Shown here: piece by piece, positions 1-7,700 of the stretch
Position numbering within the stretch: the stretch's first letter is position 1
Layout: the number at the start of each line of letters is the position of its first letter
Origin: Caryophanales bacterium UBA6448
GTDB lineage: Bacteria; Bacillota_I; Bacilli_A; RF39; UBA660
DNA length: 10,566 nucleotides
Assembly: GCA_002439555.1 (NCBI GenBank)
Contig: DJOC01000043.1
Coordinates: forward strand, 1-10,566
Reading direction: 5' to 3'
Translations under genes and position numbers: made by a program
The notes under the pieces: model-generated
The model's database searches: none
The model's input: only the letters and a program-made list of their open reading frames with translations
What the model was told of the DNA's origin: nothing

Positions 1-503
1 CTATCAAGTATAACGCATTTTCGATTATTAAATATTTCTCTAATATATTCATATCCAAGTGAATGAAATGTTGTAACGTGTGCTGGTATATTAAAATCTA
101 AACAAATTCTTTTATCTAATTCTTCAGTAGCTTTTCTTGTATAACTTAATACTAATATTCTTTCAGGTAAAACATTTTTCTTTTCCACTAAAAATTTTAC
201 TTTTGATGCCATAGTGGTAGTTTTACCTGTACCTGCTCCAGCAATAATAAGGCTATATTTTTCATCACTTAATATTGCTTTACACTGCTCTTTATCAAGT
301 TTTATATTAGGATCAATATCTTTATAGAAATTATCAAAGTAATCTTTATTTAATAAATACTCTTTTTCTAATACAATGTCATTATAAGTATCAATATTAA
401 AGTTAGATGGCACAGCATCTTTATCATTTGCTAATACATTTAAATATAAATCATTTGAAATATATTCATGATTATTATACTTTTTAATAAACTCCTCTTT
501 CAC
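1..503 (-). CDS. UvrD/helicase IV-like SF1 DNA helicase, N-terminal part (cut by window edge)
   Basis: About 167 residues are visible before the frame runs off at position 1. After a poorly conserved N-terminal stretch of about 68 residues comes a Q-motif-like LDKEQ (69-73), a Walker A loop AGAGTGKTT (88-96), motif Ia LSYTRKATEEL (119-129) and motif Ib VTTFHSLGYEYI (143-154). This order and wording fit UvrD/Rep-family SF1A helicases, closest in feel to helicase IV (HelD), which move 3'-5' on DNA using ATP. The start chosen is GTG at 503, with AGGTGG at 508-513 (4-nt spacer) and an extended -10 at 525-533. An in-frame ATG at 542 is unlikely because it lies upstream of that -10 and inside the preceding terminator loop. 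The role (repair or defence) cannot be decided because the C-terminal half, where nuclease or accessory domains could sit, is missing. Confidence 0.85.
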   Translation of the reverse strand, partial: MKEEFIKKYNNHEYISNDLYLNVLANDKDAVPSNFNIDTYNDIVLEKEYLLNKDYFDNFYKDIDPNIKLDKEQCKAILSDEKYSLIIAGAGTGKTTTMASKVKFLVEKKNVLPERILVLSYTRKATEELDKRICLDFNIPAHVTTFHSLGYEYIREIFNNRKCVILD

Positions 504-524
504 ACTGCCACCTACTATAATAGT

Positions 525-533
525 ATTATAACA
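525..533 (-). promoter_or_regulatory. Extended -10 promoter of the UvrD-like helicase gene
   Basis: Read on the minus strand this is TGTTATAAT, an exact extended -10. No good -35 hexamer is visible 17 nt upstream, as is common for extended -10 promoters. Transcription would begin near 518, giving a leader of about 15 nt that holds the AGGTGG ribosome binding site and leads to the GTG at 503. The element directly abuts the terminator of the preceding gene. Confidence 0.5.
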
Positions 534-562
534 AAAACCCATTATTTTTTATAGTGGGTTTT
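534..562 (-). terminator. Rho-independent terminator behind the 151-residue membrane protein gene
   Basis: Inverted arms AAAACCCA (534-541) and TGGGTTTT (555-562) form an 8-bp stem with a 13-nt loop. In the minus-strand transcript the stem ends in a U-run. It lies about 60 nt beyond the stop codon at 625. The A/T symmetry would let it work in both directions. Confidence 0.6.
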
Positions 563-624
563 GCTTAATTTAATTTTTTTACAAATATTTTATAGTATTA
601 TATTAATTACTCCTATCTAATAAA

Positions 625-1080
625 TTATATAGCAAATGCCATCCAAGGAATTATTAGCATTAAACTTATTAATAAACACACTTTGTAATCTTTTTTAAAT
701 AAACTAATTATATCTAATGAAGAAAGTATTGAAATAATAACTAATATCATTTGAACAACAGTTATTATAGTGGATATTATATGTGAATCATTAAAACCCT
801 CGATGCAAAATATTCCATATATAAAGAATAAAATAATACTAATAATTCTAACTACTTTTTTACTTTTTTCTTCTCTACTTATTAATGATTTACCATTATT
901 TTTAAAATATTTCTCTTCCAATTTATTTTTATGTTTTAACTCTATTATTTCTTTTTTGTTTTTAGTTTTAGATTCTAATTTTTCTTTCCAATCTTTTTCA
1001 TGTGCATTTAAGCCTTTTTCAATAAGGCTTTCTGCATCAGCCTCAACTTCAACTCCAATTTTTTTAAAATTAACTTTCAT
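625..1080 (-). CDS. Small membrane protein with charged N-terminal region, unknown function
   Basis: This 151-residue protein is not recognised as a named family. Residues 1-20 (MKVNFKKIGVEVEADAESLI) look like a short folded motif. Residues 25-75 are rich in Lys and Glu and probably helical or coiled-coil. Three hydrophobic segments follow, at about 77-95, 101-128 and 133-151, the last running to the very C-terminus. It is therefore probably anchored in the membrane with the charged N-terminal part in the cytoplasm (inference). ATG at 1080 is supported by GAGGTG with a 9-nt spacer. The gene has its own extended -10 just upstream and a terminator before the UvrD-like helicase gene, so it is not obligatorily co-transcribed with either neighbour. 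Small membrane proteins in defence islands are sometimes toxic effectors, but nothing here proves that. Confidence 0.75.
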   Translation of the reverse strand: MKVNFKKIGVEVEADAESLIEKGLNAHEKDWKEKLESKTKNKKEIIELKHKNKLEEKYFKNNGKSLISREEKSKKVVRIISIILFFIYGIFCIEGFNDSHIISTIITVVQMILVIISILSSLDIISLFKKDYKVCLLISLMLIIPWMAFAI

Positions 1081-1135
1081 AAACTATTTCACCTCATTAA
1101 ATACAATGTTTTTCTCGCGAACTTACATCATACTA

Positions 1136-1144
1136 ATTATATCA
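1136..1144 (-). promoter_or_regulatory. Extended -10 promoter of the 151-residue membrane protein gene
   Basis: The minus strand reads TGATATAAT, an exact extended -10. A TTGTAT hexamer lies 19 nt upstream, a long but possible -35 spacing. Transcription would start near 1129, giving a leader of about 49 nt containing TTCGCGAG, conspicuously GC-rich for this DNA, and the GAGGTG ribosome binding site. The element lies in the 89-nt gap behind the HNH gene, where I see no convincing terminator, so read-through from that gene is also possible. Confidence 0.45.
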
Positions 1145-1169
1145 TAAATATTAGTTAATTATACAATTA

Positions 1170-2339
1170 TTAATTTTTAAATAGTTCTTCCCATTTCTCA
1201 ATATTTTCCTTATCATCATCTGTTAATAAGTATTTCATTATTACTTTTGACAATTTATCAATATCTTCTTTTTGATGTAAAACGTGTATTTTTCTATGAC
1301 AATTAGGGCATATAGCAACAGTATTATATATTGCATCAGGACCATTTTCAGCTAATGTTATTACATGATGAGATTCAAGATAAGGTCTTCCATTTTTATC
1401 TTTAAAAGGTGCTTCTTTTTCGCAAAGATCACATTTACCATTAGCTCTTTCCTTTGTATATTCCGATATATATTGATTTCTTTCTCGATATATAGTTTTA
1501 ACCTCTTTTATAGTAACATTTTCAAAATTTGCAATTTTTGCTTTATTTTTAATTTCAATAGAATTGAGCTTTCTTACTTCTTTTAATTTTTCTTTTTCAC
1601 TGTTTTCAATATCCTCGATATCAATTAATAATGATTTTGTTTGTTCTATTCTCTTTAACGGGAATTTTATTACTTTTCTAACTTTACCATTTATATCAGG
1701 TTCTTCTGATTGATAAGGAGCACCTATTAATTTAACTTCCCCATCATAATAATATTCATTATCTTTATATGATTCAAATAAGTAAACTTTTATTCCCTCT
1801 TTTTCCGCTATTACTAATGTTTTATTTTGTGCATAAGAAATACTTTGATCATTTTCAGTACCCATTCCTGTATAATTTAATATTCCATCATCTGTCCATT
1901 GATCATCATATAAGGGATTGTTATGTTTTGCAATTAAAACCAATGAATTAGTTTCTTTTGATCTTCGCATACCTCCCATACTTGAACATTTAAATGTATT
2001 AGCAATTTCACTATTTGAATAAATATTTCCCACTATTAGGTCTTCAATTCCACAGTAATGGTCTAATTCATCTGAATACTTTTCTTTCAAATAGTCAGCA
2101 ATAGACTCATTACTTAAAATCCCATTATCTTCTAAAAACTTGAAGTCTTTTGCATATTTATGATTTCCACCTTTGAATTTTAGAAAATGTTCATACATGT
2201 TTCCAGTATATTTTATATATTTAATCCTGCTATACTCTATTTGAACTTTTTTCTTATATTTTTCATATTCAGGATTATTATTTATAAAATCTAAAGTTTT
2301 ATTAAAATTATCTAATACAAATTTTACTCCTCTATCCAT
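1170..2339 (-). CDS. Candidate type IV (modification-dependent) restriction endonuclease, SRA-like plus HNH
   Basis: This 389-residue protein has three parts. Residues 1-100 are unrecognised. Residues about 103-231, beginning VGNIYSNSEI and including GGMRRSKETN and YTGMGTENDQ, resemble the SRA-like module of ScoMcrA/TagI-type enzymes, which bind 5-methylcytosine DNA. The C-terminus is an HNH nuclease: two CxxC zinc pairs (C303/C306 and C344/C347), the catalytic-type ESHHV (H324/H325), N339, and CHRKIH (H348, H352). It would cut foreign DNA carrying modified bases, complementing the type I system in the same window. The start is ATG at 2339, which has GGAG 8 nt upstream and a promoter at 2361-2388. 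A TTG at 2378 in the same frame lies between the -10 and -35 and is rejected. The nuclease call is firm; the SRA assignment and modified-DNA specificity are inferred from remembered family patterns. Confidence 0.85.
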   Translation of the reverse strand: MDRGVKFVLDNFNKTLDFINNNPEYEKYKKKVQIEYSRIKYIKYTGNMYEHFLKFKGGNHKYAKDFKFLEDNGILSNESIADYLKEKYSDELDHYCGIEDLIVGNIYSNSEIANTFKCSSMGGMRRSKETNSLVLIAKHNNPLYDDQWTDDGILNYTGMGTENDQSISYAQNKTLVIAEKEGIKVYLFESYKDNEYYYDGEVKLIGAPYQSEEPDINGKVRKVIKFPLKRIEQTKSLLIDIEDIENSEKEKLKEVRKLNSIEIKNKAKIANFENVTIKEVKTIYRERNQYISEYTKERANGKCDLCEKEAPFKDKNGRPYLESHHVITLAENGPDAIYNTVAICPNCHRKIHVLHQKEDIDKLSKVIMKYLLTDDDKENIEKWEELFKN

Positions 2340-2360
2340 TATTCCATCTCCATTACATAT

Positions 2361-2388
2361 TTTATAGGTGCATATCAATAAGTGTTAA
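2361..2388 (-). promoter_or_regulatory. Sigma-A-type promoter of the HNH endonuclease gene
   Basis: On the minus strand, -35 TTAACA (2383-2388) is separated by 16 nt from -10 TATAAA (2361-2366); each matches the consensus in five of six positions. Transcription would start near 2354, about 15 nt before the ATG at 2339, leaving room for GGAG (2348-2351). This supports the shorter HNH reading frame. Confidence 0.5.
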
Positions 2389-2416
2389 ATCATAAATACT
2401 ATTTTCTTAATTATCA

Positions 2417-2439
2417 GTTAAAGTTGTAACAACACTAAC
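2417..2439. repeat. 23-bp imperfect palindrome upstream of the HNH gene promoter
   Basis: Arms GTTAAAGTTGT (2417-2427) and ACAACACTAAC (2429-2439) surround a central A at 2428; nine of eleven positions pair, including five consecutive pairs next to the centre. It ends 28 bp upstream of the -35 box at 2383-2388. Size and symmetry fit a binding site for a dimeric regulator, but no regulator gene is in the window. It lacks a T-tract and a GC-rich stem, so it is unlikely to be a terminator. Confidence 0.4.
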
Positions 2440-2660
2440 CATAATAATTACCTATATATCTATTATATCATACAAATAATTAATAATCTTATATTTAAAA
2501 TTATATATAAAATTTATATTAATTATTAAATATATACTAATATCATTTGATATATAATAGAGATTTATCATTATCTAATTATGTACTGTTTAAATAACAT
2601 TATATATATGTCTTCCATTTAAAACTTTATTGAATTAAATATTACAGTTTTATTTTTATT
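2440..2660. other. Non-coding, extremely A/T-rich spacer
   Basis: Between the palindrome and the rloB terminator the DNA is almost entirely A and T, with long TATA-like runs. I see no open frame with a ribosome binding site, no RNA gene and no clear repeat. With its flanks it forms the longest gene-free stretch in the window (2340-2694). Confidence 0.6.
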
Positions 2661-2663
2661 ATA

Positions 2664-2692
2664 AAAAGCCACTTTTATTCATAGTGACTTTT
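2664..2692 (-). terminator. Rho-independent terminator of the rloA-rloB operon
   Basis: Arms AAAAGCCACT (2664-2673) and AGTGACTTTT (2683-2692) form a 10-bp stem with a 9-nt loop, starting 3 nt beyond the rloB stop codon. The one imperfect pair is a G-U wobble in the minus-strand transcript but a C-A mismatch in a plus-strand transcript, so the hairpin is better formed in the direction of rloB. Confidence 0.75.
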
Positions 2693-2694
2693 GA

Positions 2695-3330
2695 TTAATT
2701 TTGTAATAAATACTCAACTATTTTATATATTTCAGTATTTGGATTTGCTTCAACAGTTCCGATTTTACGATTACCTTGAATTTGATGTTTTTCTAACTTT
2801 TTAGCAGATATAATTGCTGAATTCATATTAGACAAAATATCTGGATAAATATTAGAGTTTTTTGCATAATTTGGATAATGTTCTTTTAACTTTTTAATTA
2901 CATCATCATTACTCATCGAAGCAGTAGTATAAACATAATGTAATAAAAACCATAATTCAATACATGGAGTAGATGTTATAATTTTTATATTATGTTCATT
3001 TGCTAAATTAACTGCATCCTCGATAACTTTATTTTTATTTGAGTCAATATCTGTATCAAATATACAATATGCAACATCACCATCTGCTAAATCTAAATTT
3101 AACTTTTTTATTTCTTTAATTAACATTTTAACTAAATTTAGTGGATCAGTATTATTACCTTTTGCAAAAGTAATATTATATGGTTTACTTCTATCCTCAA
3201 AATTACTAAAATATAATTTTTCTGTTTTATTATTTCCCTCGACTGCTATTAATATTTTATTTTTTTGTTTACGTTCTTTTTTTACTCTATCATTACTAAT
3301 CTTTCTATTATGTTCTTTTACTCTTCCCAT
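2695..3330 (-). CDS. rloB: RloB-family TOPRIM-like protein (AbiLii-like)
   Basis: This 211-residue protein has the RloB pattern: a basic N-terminus (1-25), then ILIAVEGNNKTEKLYF (26-41) with acidic E31 and E37, the acidic strand FDTDID (91-96; D92, D94, D96), and PCIELWFLLHY (122-132) with E125. This layout matches the predicted TOPRIM-like metal-binding fold of RloB/AbiLii, suggesting a nuclease-type activity. RloB genes pair with an RloA ATPase, as here, and were first described as restriction-linked ORFs inside type I hsd loci of Campylobacter; AbiL (AbiLi plus AbiLii) of Lactococcus is an abortive-infection pair. ATG at 3330 overlaps the rloA end by 13 nt and has no clear Shine-Dalgarno sequence, so translation is probably coupled to rloA. 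The enzymatic target is not established by anything here. Confidence 0.85.
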   Translation of the reverse strand: MGRVKEHNRKISNDRVKKERKQKNKILIAVEGNNKTEKLYFSNFEDRSKPYNITFAKGNNTDPLNLVKMLIKEIKKLNLDLADGDVAYCIFDTDIDSNKNKVIEDAVNLANEHNIKIITSTPCIELWFLLHYVYTTASMSNDDVIKKLKEHYPNYAKNSNIYPDILSNMNSAIISAKKLEKHQIQGNRKIGTVEANPNTEIYKIVEYLLQN

Positions 3331-4559
3331 AAATAAAAATCATTTTTAATAAATGGAACAGCACCATATCTTCCTAACATATAACCTTTTTCAACATTTT
3401 CTGTTTTTCTAACTGAAAAATCACTTAAAGGATATAAATCACTTATTCCATTACTATCATCCTTTTCTGTAAACCAAATTTGGTCTCTTCTTAGTATATT
3501 TAGTTTTAGTAAATTAGTATCATGAGTATTAAATATTAATTGAGCACCACTTTTATTTATATCAGGATCATTAAACATTCCAACTATCATTTCTACTAAA
3601 TAAGGATGTAAGCTCTTATCTAGTTCATCCACTATTACAACTTTTTTGTTATTAAGTGCATCCATTATAAATGGAATAAAGCAAAATACAATTTGGGTTC
3701 CCATTGATTCTTCTTCATAAGATAGTTCTAAATCATTACCTGTATGTTTAAATACTGCATTGAATGTTTTTGGTTTTTGTGGAATATTCATACCAATTTT
3801 AATAAAATCAGGTATTGCAGCTAATACATCTTCAGGAACATCCGTTTCTAATACTTTATAATCCTTTATATTAAAATCAGCCTTCTTTAAAAATTCTAAT
3901 GCAAAATCTTTTAATTCTTTAGAATCTTTTAAGTATTCTCTTAATGACATGTCTCTTAAAGCAGCAAGGTTATTAAATGTTCCAATATCTTCGGTTAAAA
4001 ATCTATAAGGAATCTCTGTTTTTTCATAATTCCAATTTGTTGCTGTTGCAATAAAAAATTTATTAGGAGTATTTTTAGTAGCAATATCTTTTAATCTTCG
4101 TTCGTCACCTTGTGGGAAAGAAAATTCATTTACATTTGTTCTATCAAAAATTTTAGTTTCTCTACCATTTGGATAATAATATAGATACTCCTCATATACA
4201 TTTGTAGTATCTGCAATAAAGCCATATACATATCTAACACCTCTTGCAATAAATCTTATTTCAAATTCACTTGTTTTTTTAGCCATATCTTTGTCAAAAT
4301 TGAATGGAACTATTGGTAATTTTGAATTAACATTAATATAGTTTGAATTTCTAAGCATTGAAATAACTATAGTTAATATTTTAAATAAATTAGTTTTTCC
4401 CGAAGCATTAGCTCCATAAATAGCACTGGTTTTTAAAACTTTTCTATTATTTACTTCAATATAATTATCATTTAAACCATCACTATTATTAGCAAGCATA
4501 CTAAAAGTAACTTTGTCTTTAAATGATAAAAAATTAGCTACACTAAATTCTATAATCAC
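3318..4559 (-). CDS. rloA: RloA-family AAA/ABC-type ATPase (AbiLi-like)
   Basis: This 413-residue ATPase opens with the SMC/RecF-like IIEFSVANFLSF. Walker A is GANASGKT (49-56). An ESMGTQ signature-like element (284-289) precedes Walker B and the catalytic acidic pair VIVDE (308-312) within DELDKSLHP. The switch histidine lies in FNTHD (H346). The layout is that of AAA_15/AAA_21 ATPases such as RloA and AbiLi, which act as ATP-driven sensor or clamp partners of RloB. It has no fused TOPRIM domain, unlike OLD or GajA proteins; RloB supplies that in trans. The start is GTG at 4559 with AAAGGAG and a 9-nt spacer; no better in-frame start precedes the conserved N-terminus. It has a canonical promoter upstream and is the first gene of a two-gene operon. 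Confidence 0.87.
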   Translation of the reverse strand: MIIEFSVANFLSFKDKVTFSMLANNSDGLNDNYIEVNNRKVLKTSAIYGANASGKTNLFKILTIVISMLRNSNYINVNSKLPIVPFNFDKDMAKKTSEFEIRFIARGVRYVYGFIADTTNVYEEYLYYYPNGRETKIFDRTNVNEFSFPQGDERRLKDIATKNTPNKFFIATATNWNYEKTEIPYRFLTEDIGTFNNLAALRDMSLREYLKDSKELKDFALEFLKKADFNIKDYKVLETDVPEDVLAAIPDFIKIGMNIPQKPKTFNAVFKHTGNDLELSYEEESMGTQIVFCFIPFIMDALNNKKVVIVDELDKSLHPYLVEMIVGMFNDPDINKSGAQLIFNTHDTNLLKLNILRRDQIWFTEKDDSNGISDLYPLSDFSVRKTENVEKGYMLGRYGAVPFIKNDFYLWEE

Positions 4560-4582
4560 AGCTAAACTCTCCTTTCAATATT

Positions 4583-4611
4583 AGTATATGCTTTTTTTTT
4601 AATAAAAACAA
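4583..4611 (-). promoter_or_regulatory. Promoter of the rloA-rloB operon
   Basis: On the minus strand, -35 TTGTTT (4606-4611) is separated by exactly 17 nt from -10 TATACT (4583-4588). The spacer contains a nine-base A-tract. Transcription would start near 4576, about 16 nt before the rloA GTG, with the AAAGGAG binding site between. Confidence 0.6.
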
Positions 4612-4661
4612 CAGTTTTTTATATTTTATATTTAATTTTTGCATGTTTTTTGCATTTTTTT
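4592..4661. repeat. Phased A-tracts upstream of and within the rloAB promoter
   Basis: T-runs on the plus strand (A-tracts in the promoter direction) are centred near 4596, 4617, 4638, 4648 and 4658, roughly one or two helical turns apart. The two upstream copies include the direct repeat TTTTTGCAT at 4636-4644 and 4647-4655, an 11-bp period. Such phasing bends DNA and can act like an UP element, raising transcription. Chance runs are common in DNA this A/T-rich. Confidence 0.4.
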
Positions 4662-4706
4662 GATTTATTTTATATGCAGTAGTAATTTAATTATACTAAA
4701 ATAGCA

Positions 4707-4737
4707 AAAACTCATTGCTTTTTCCGCAATGAGTTTT
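4707..4737 (-). terminator. Rho-independent terminator of the HRDC-helicase-nuclease gene
   Basis: A perfect 12-bp stem joins AAAACTCATTGC (4707-4718) to GCAATGAGTTTT (4726-4737) across a 7-nt loop, with a U-run on the minus-strand transcript. The upstream arm overlaps the stop codon of the gene it closes. It separates this gene from the rloAB operon, which has its own promoter. Confidence 0.85.
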
Positions 4738-7700
4738 AATTAGTTTGGTTTAGCATATTTTTTATTTTTTCAATTTCTAATCCTGGGTTTTTCCACCAGT
4801 TAGTACTCCAGATACGATAAATTTTCCATCCTCGAGATTCTAAATATTTTTGTCTGTGATAATCACGCTCTCTAGCATTTTTTGAACTATGATACATTCT
4901 ACCATCGCACTCAATACCTAGTAAATTATTTTCTTTGTCATCTTTAATGACTAAATCTATTTTATAACCACCAACACCATATTGTGTTTCAACGTTATAT
5001 CCTTCTTCGATTAATTTTTGACATACTTCTTCTTCAAATGAACTATCAAAAGTCAATTGACTATTTGTTTTAGGAATATCTAGTAAAGAATCCAAAATAC
5101 TTTTTGCAAGTTCAGAATCATTCTCGTCAAGTGCTTTAACATATCTCAAATATTCCTTAAATAGTTTTGGACCTTTGTTTTTCGAATCATCGACATATAA
5201 TTCATCTGGTTCAAAAGATGTAATAACATATATTTTCTTTTTTGCTCTAGAAATAGCAACATTCAATCTGTTTTCCCCGCCATCATTATTTAACCATCCA
5301 AACTGTGTAGATAACCTACCTTCTTCATTTTTACCATATCCAATTGAAAATATAATTATATCTCTTTCATCACCTTGTACTCTTTCAATATTTTTTACAA
5401 AAAAGCTAATATTTTCACCATTAATAAATCTATTTTCTTCCTCAGTCATTAATGTTGCAAATTCTGAATCTACATTTTTTTCTTTATCAATTAAATCTTC
5501 AATTAATTCCATTTGAGAAGAATTAAAAGTTATAACTCCAATTGTTTCATTATTTTTTCTTTCTTTTAATATTTTTTTAACTAATTCAACAGTCTTTTTA
5601 GCCTCTGCAAAATTTTGTTTATCAATCCAACGACCTTCTTCAACCTTAATTCTTTCAATAGGTTTGTAATTTGAATCTGCCATTTTTGTAGCTACTAAAA
5701 GTCTTCCGTTATAAAAGGCATAATTTGAAAAATTTATTAACTCAGCATAGTTTGAACGATAATGATAATTTAATAAAGTATTTCTAAATTTATAATACGA
5801 TGCATCAAGTAAACTTTCATATTCTAAAAAGCCATCATTTTCTTCCTCTTCATCAATTTCATCTAGAATTCTTCCTGTTCCTAAACTAGATGGTTTTAAT
5901 TGTTTTTGATCTCCTGCAATAACTATTTTTTTTGAACGATATATTGCTGGTATAGCTTTCTCAACATATAATTGGGAAGCCTCATCAAAGATTATTAAAT
6001 CAAATAAATCTTTTTCAAACGGCAAAATATCAGAAACAACTTCAGGAGTCATTAACCAAATTTTAATAGAATCCATCATTTCATTTTTAAATTTTGATGA
6101 AAATTTATTTATAGACATCTTTCTTTTTCTATTAATCATTTCATTAAATTTATCTAGTCTTTTATTATCATAAAGTTTATATAAATCTAAGAACAACTTG
6201 TTATAAGCCAAATTAATAGTTAATTCTTTTTTATCAGATATTTTTTGCTCAATATCGTGTCTAATATTTGAAAAATCCCCTATATACCTCAAAACATCAG
6301 TATTATTTTTTTCAAAAGTAATAATATGATTATATAATATAAAATTATAAATATATCTATTAGAATCATAAAAACTTAGTTCAAATTTATTTTTTAATTC
6401 TATTACTAAACTAGCATATTTTTTCTTTACACTTGATAAGTTATTATAAGTATATTTTGTAGTAATAAATTTATTATAATTAAGAATTATATCATCAATT
6501 AAATCAATTGAGTTTACAATGAATTTTGCTATGTCTGAGGAAACTTCATTAAAATAATTAATGTTTAAGTTCTTTACTTTTTTTATCATAGCAAATTTCA
6601 AACCAATTTTTTGAAAAATACTACTTATAGAATAGTTTTCTACGTCATTTTTATAATCTAAAATATCATTTTTGAATTTTATAATATCAAATTCCGACAG
6701 GTTATCCTTAATCAAAGTAACTTTATCATTTCGTAAAAGATATTTAAAATAAAACTCTATATCGTCAACTAAATTAATATTATTAAATTCATTTCTTATA
6801 TTTGTTAATTCTTCATAGTTTAATTTCTTAATTTGTGTTGGTAAATTGTTTAATAAATATTCATAAATGCTATACTCTACTCCGTTTTTAAATAAATTTT
6901 TCTCACTAACATTATAAAGATTATACATAGAGGTTCCAAAATCATTTATTTCGTATACTTTCTTTTCTATTGCATCAAGCAAAGCTATATCATTATCAAT
7001 TGATTGAATATCAGCTTTTATTTGACTCTCGCTACGATGATTTCTATTTTCAAGAAGTTCCACTGTTGTAAAATCATGAGTTAATACATCTACAAAATTA
7101 TTAAGTTGTGAATAAAATTCATTTTTATTTTCCACATCATCAATTAATAATGCAAATTTAGATAAAGCACCTAGTCTTGAGTATATTACATCTAACGCGG
7201 TTTTCTTCTCTGATACCATTAGAACACTTTTGTTCTTTAATATAGCCTGTACAATGATGCTTGTAATGGTTTGGCTCTTTCCAGTACCTGGTGGGCCCTG
7301 TACTACTAAAGCATTATATGAATTAATTAATTTTAATACTTTCTCTTGTGAATAATCTAATTCATTTATATAATCAATTTCTTGTTCACTTTTAACCTGG
7401 TCTTTTTCTACTTCATTTTCTTCATAATCACCAGTTATAGAATCAGTACTATTAACACCATTAATTAATTCTTTGATTAATTTTGTTATATCACCTTCAC
7501 TAATCATTTTATGGAAATCTCCATACATTGAAGTAACATAACTTGAATAAATTCCTAATACCATATATTTTCGTATTTCAAGCATACCGTTTTTATATTC
7601 TGGAAATTCACTTACCTTATTTTCAAGAAATTTTTCTAAAGGATAAGATTTATCAATAATATTAAAATTATTATCTTCATAAAATTTAATCATTTTTGCA

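Noticed and set aside
504..542. In-frame ATG at 542 as start of the UvrD-like helicase
   Set aside because: It lies in the loop of the preceding terminator and upstream of the extended -10; GTG 503 with AGGTGG fits the predicted transcript.
1105..1130. SOS (LexA) box near CGCGAACTTACATC
   Set aside because: The Gram-positive LexA site needs GAAC and GTTC half-sites with four bases between; only one half is present.
770..1147. Plus-strand open frame of 125 codons opposite the 151-residue membrane protein gene
   Set aside because: It lies entirely over a minus-strand gene with a good ribosome binding site and promoter, has no binding site of its own, and its Phe/Leu/Ser-rich product is what the opposite strand of an A/T-rich Lys/Ile-rich gene gives. 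Similar plus-strand frames over the HNH, helicase-nuclease and hsdR genes were rejected for the same reason.
1145..1169. A/T-rich inverted repeat behind the HNH gene as terminator
   Set aside because: Only about five consecutive A-T pairs form, with no GC core and no proper U-tract, so it would not terminate reliably.
2340..2378. Longer HNH reading frame starting at TTG 2378
   Set aside because: The TTG lies between the -35 and -10 of the predicted promoter, while ATG 2339 has GGAG at an 8-nt spacing.
2440..2660. Degraded gene or mobile element remnant in the A/T-rich spacer
   Set aside because: No frame fragment, terminal inverted repeat or target duplication is recognisable; it reads as simple A/T-rich spacer.
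2695..4559. PARIS (AriA-AriB), OLD or Gabija as identity of the ATPase pair
   Set aside because: The ATPase carries no fused TOPRIM domain as OLD and GajA do, and the partner has the RloB motifs (VEGxxxTE, FDTDxD, PCxExWFLLHY) rather than a DUF4435 protein. The UvrD-like gene is not adjacent, so it is not a GajB partner.
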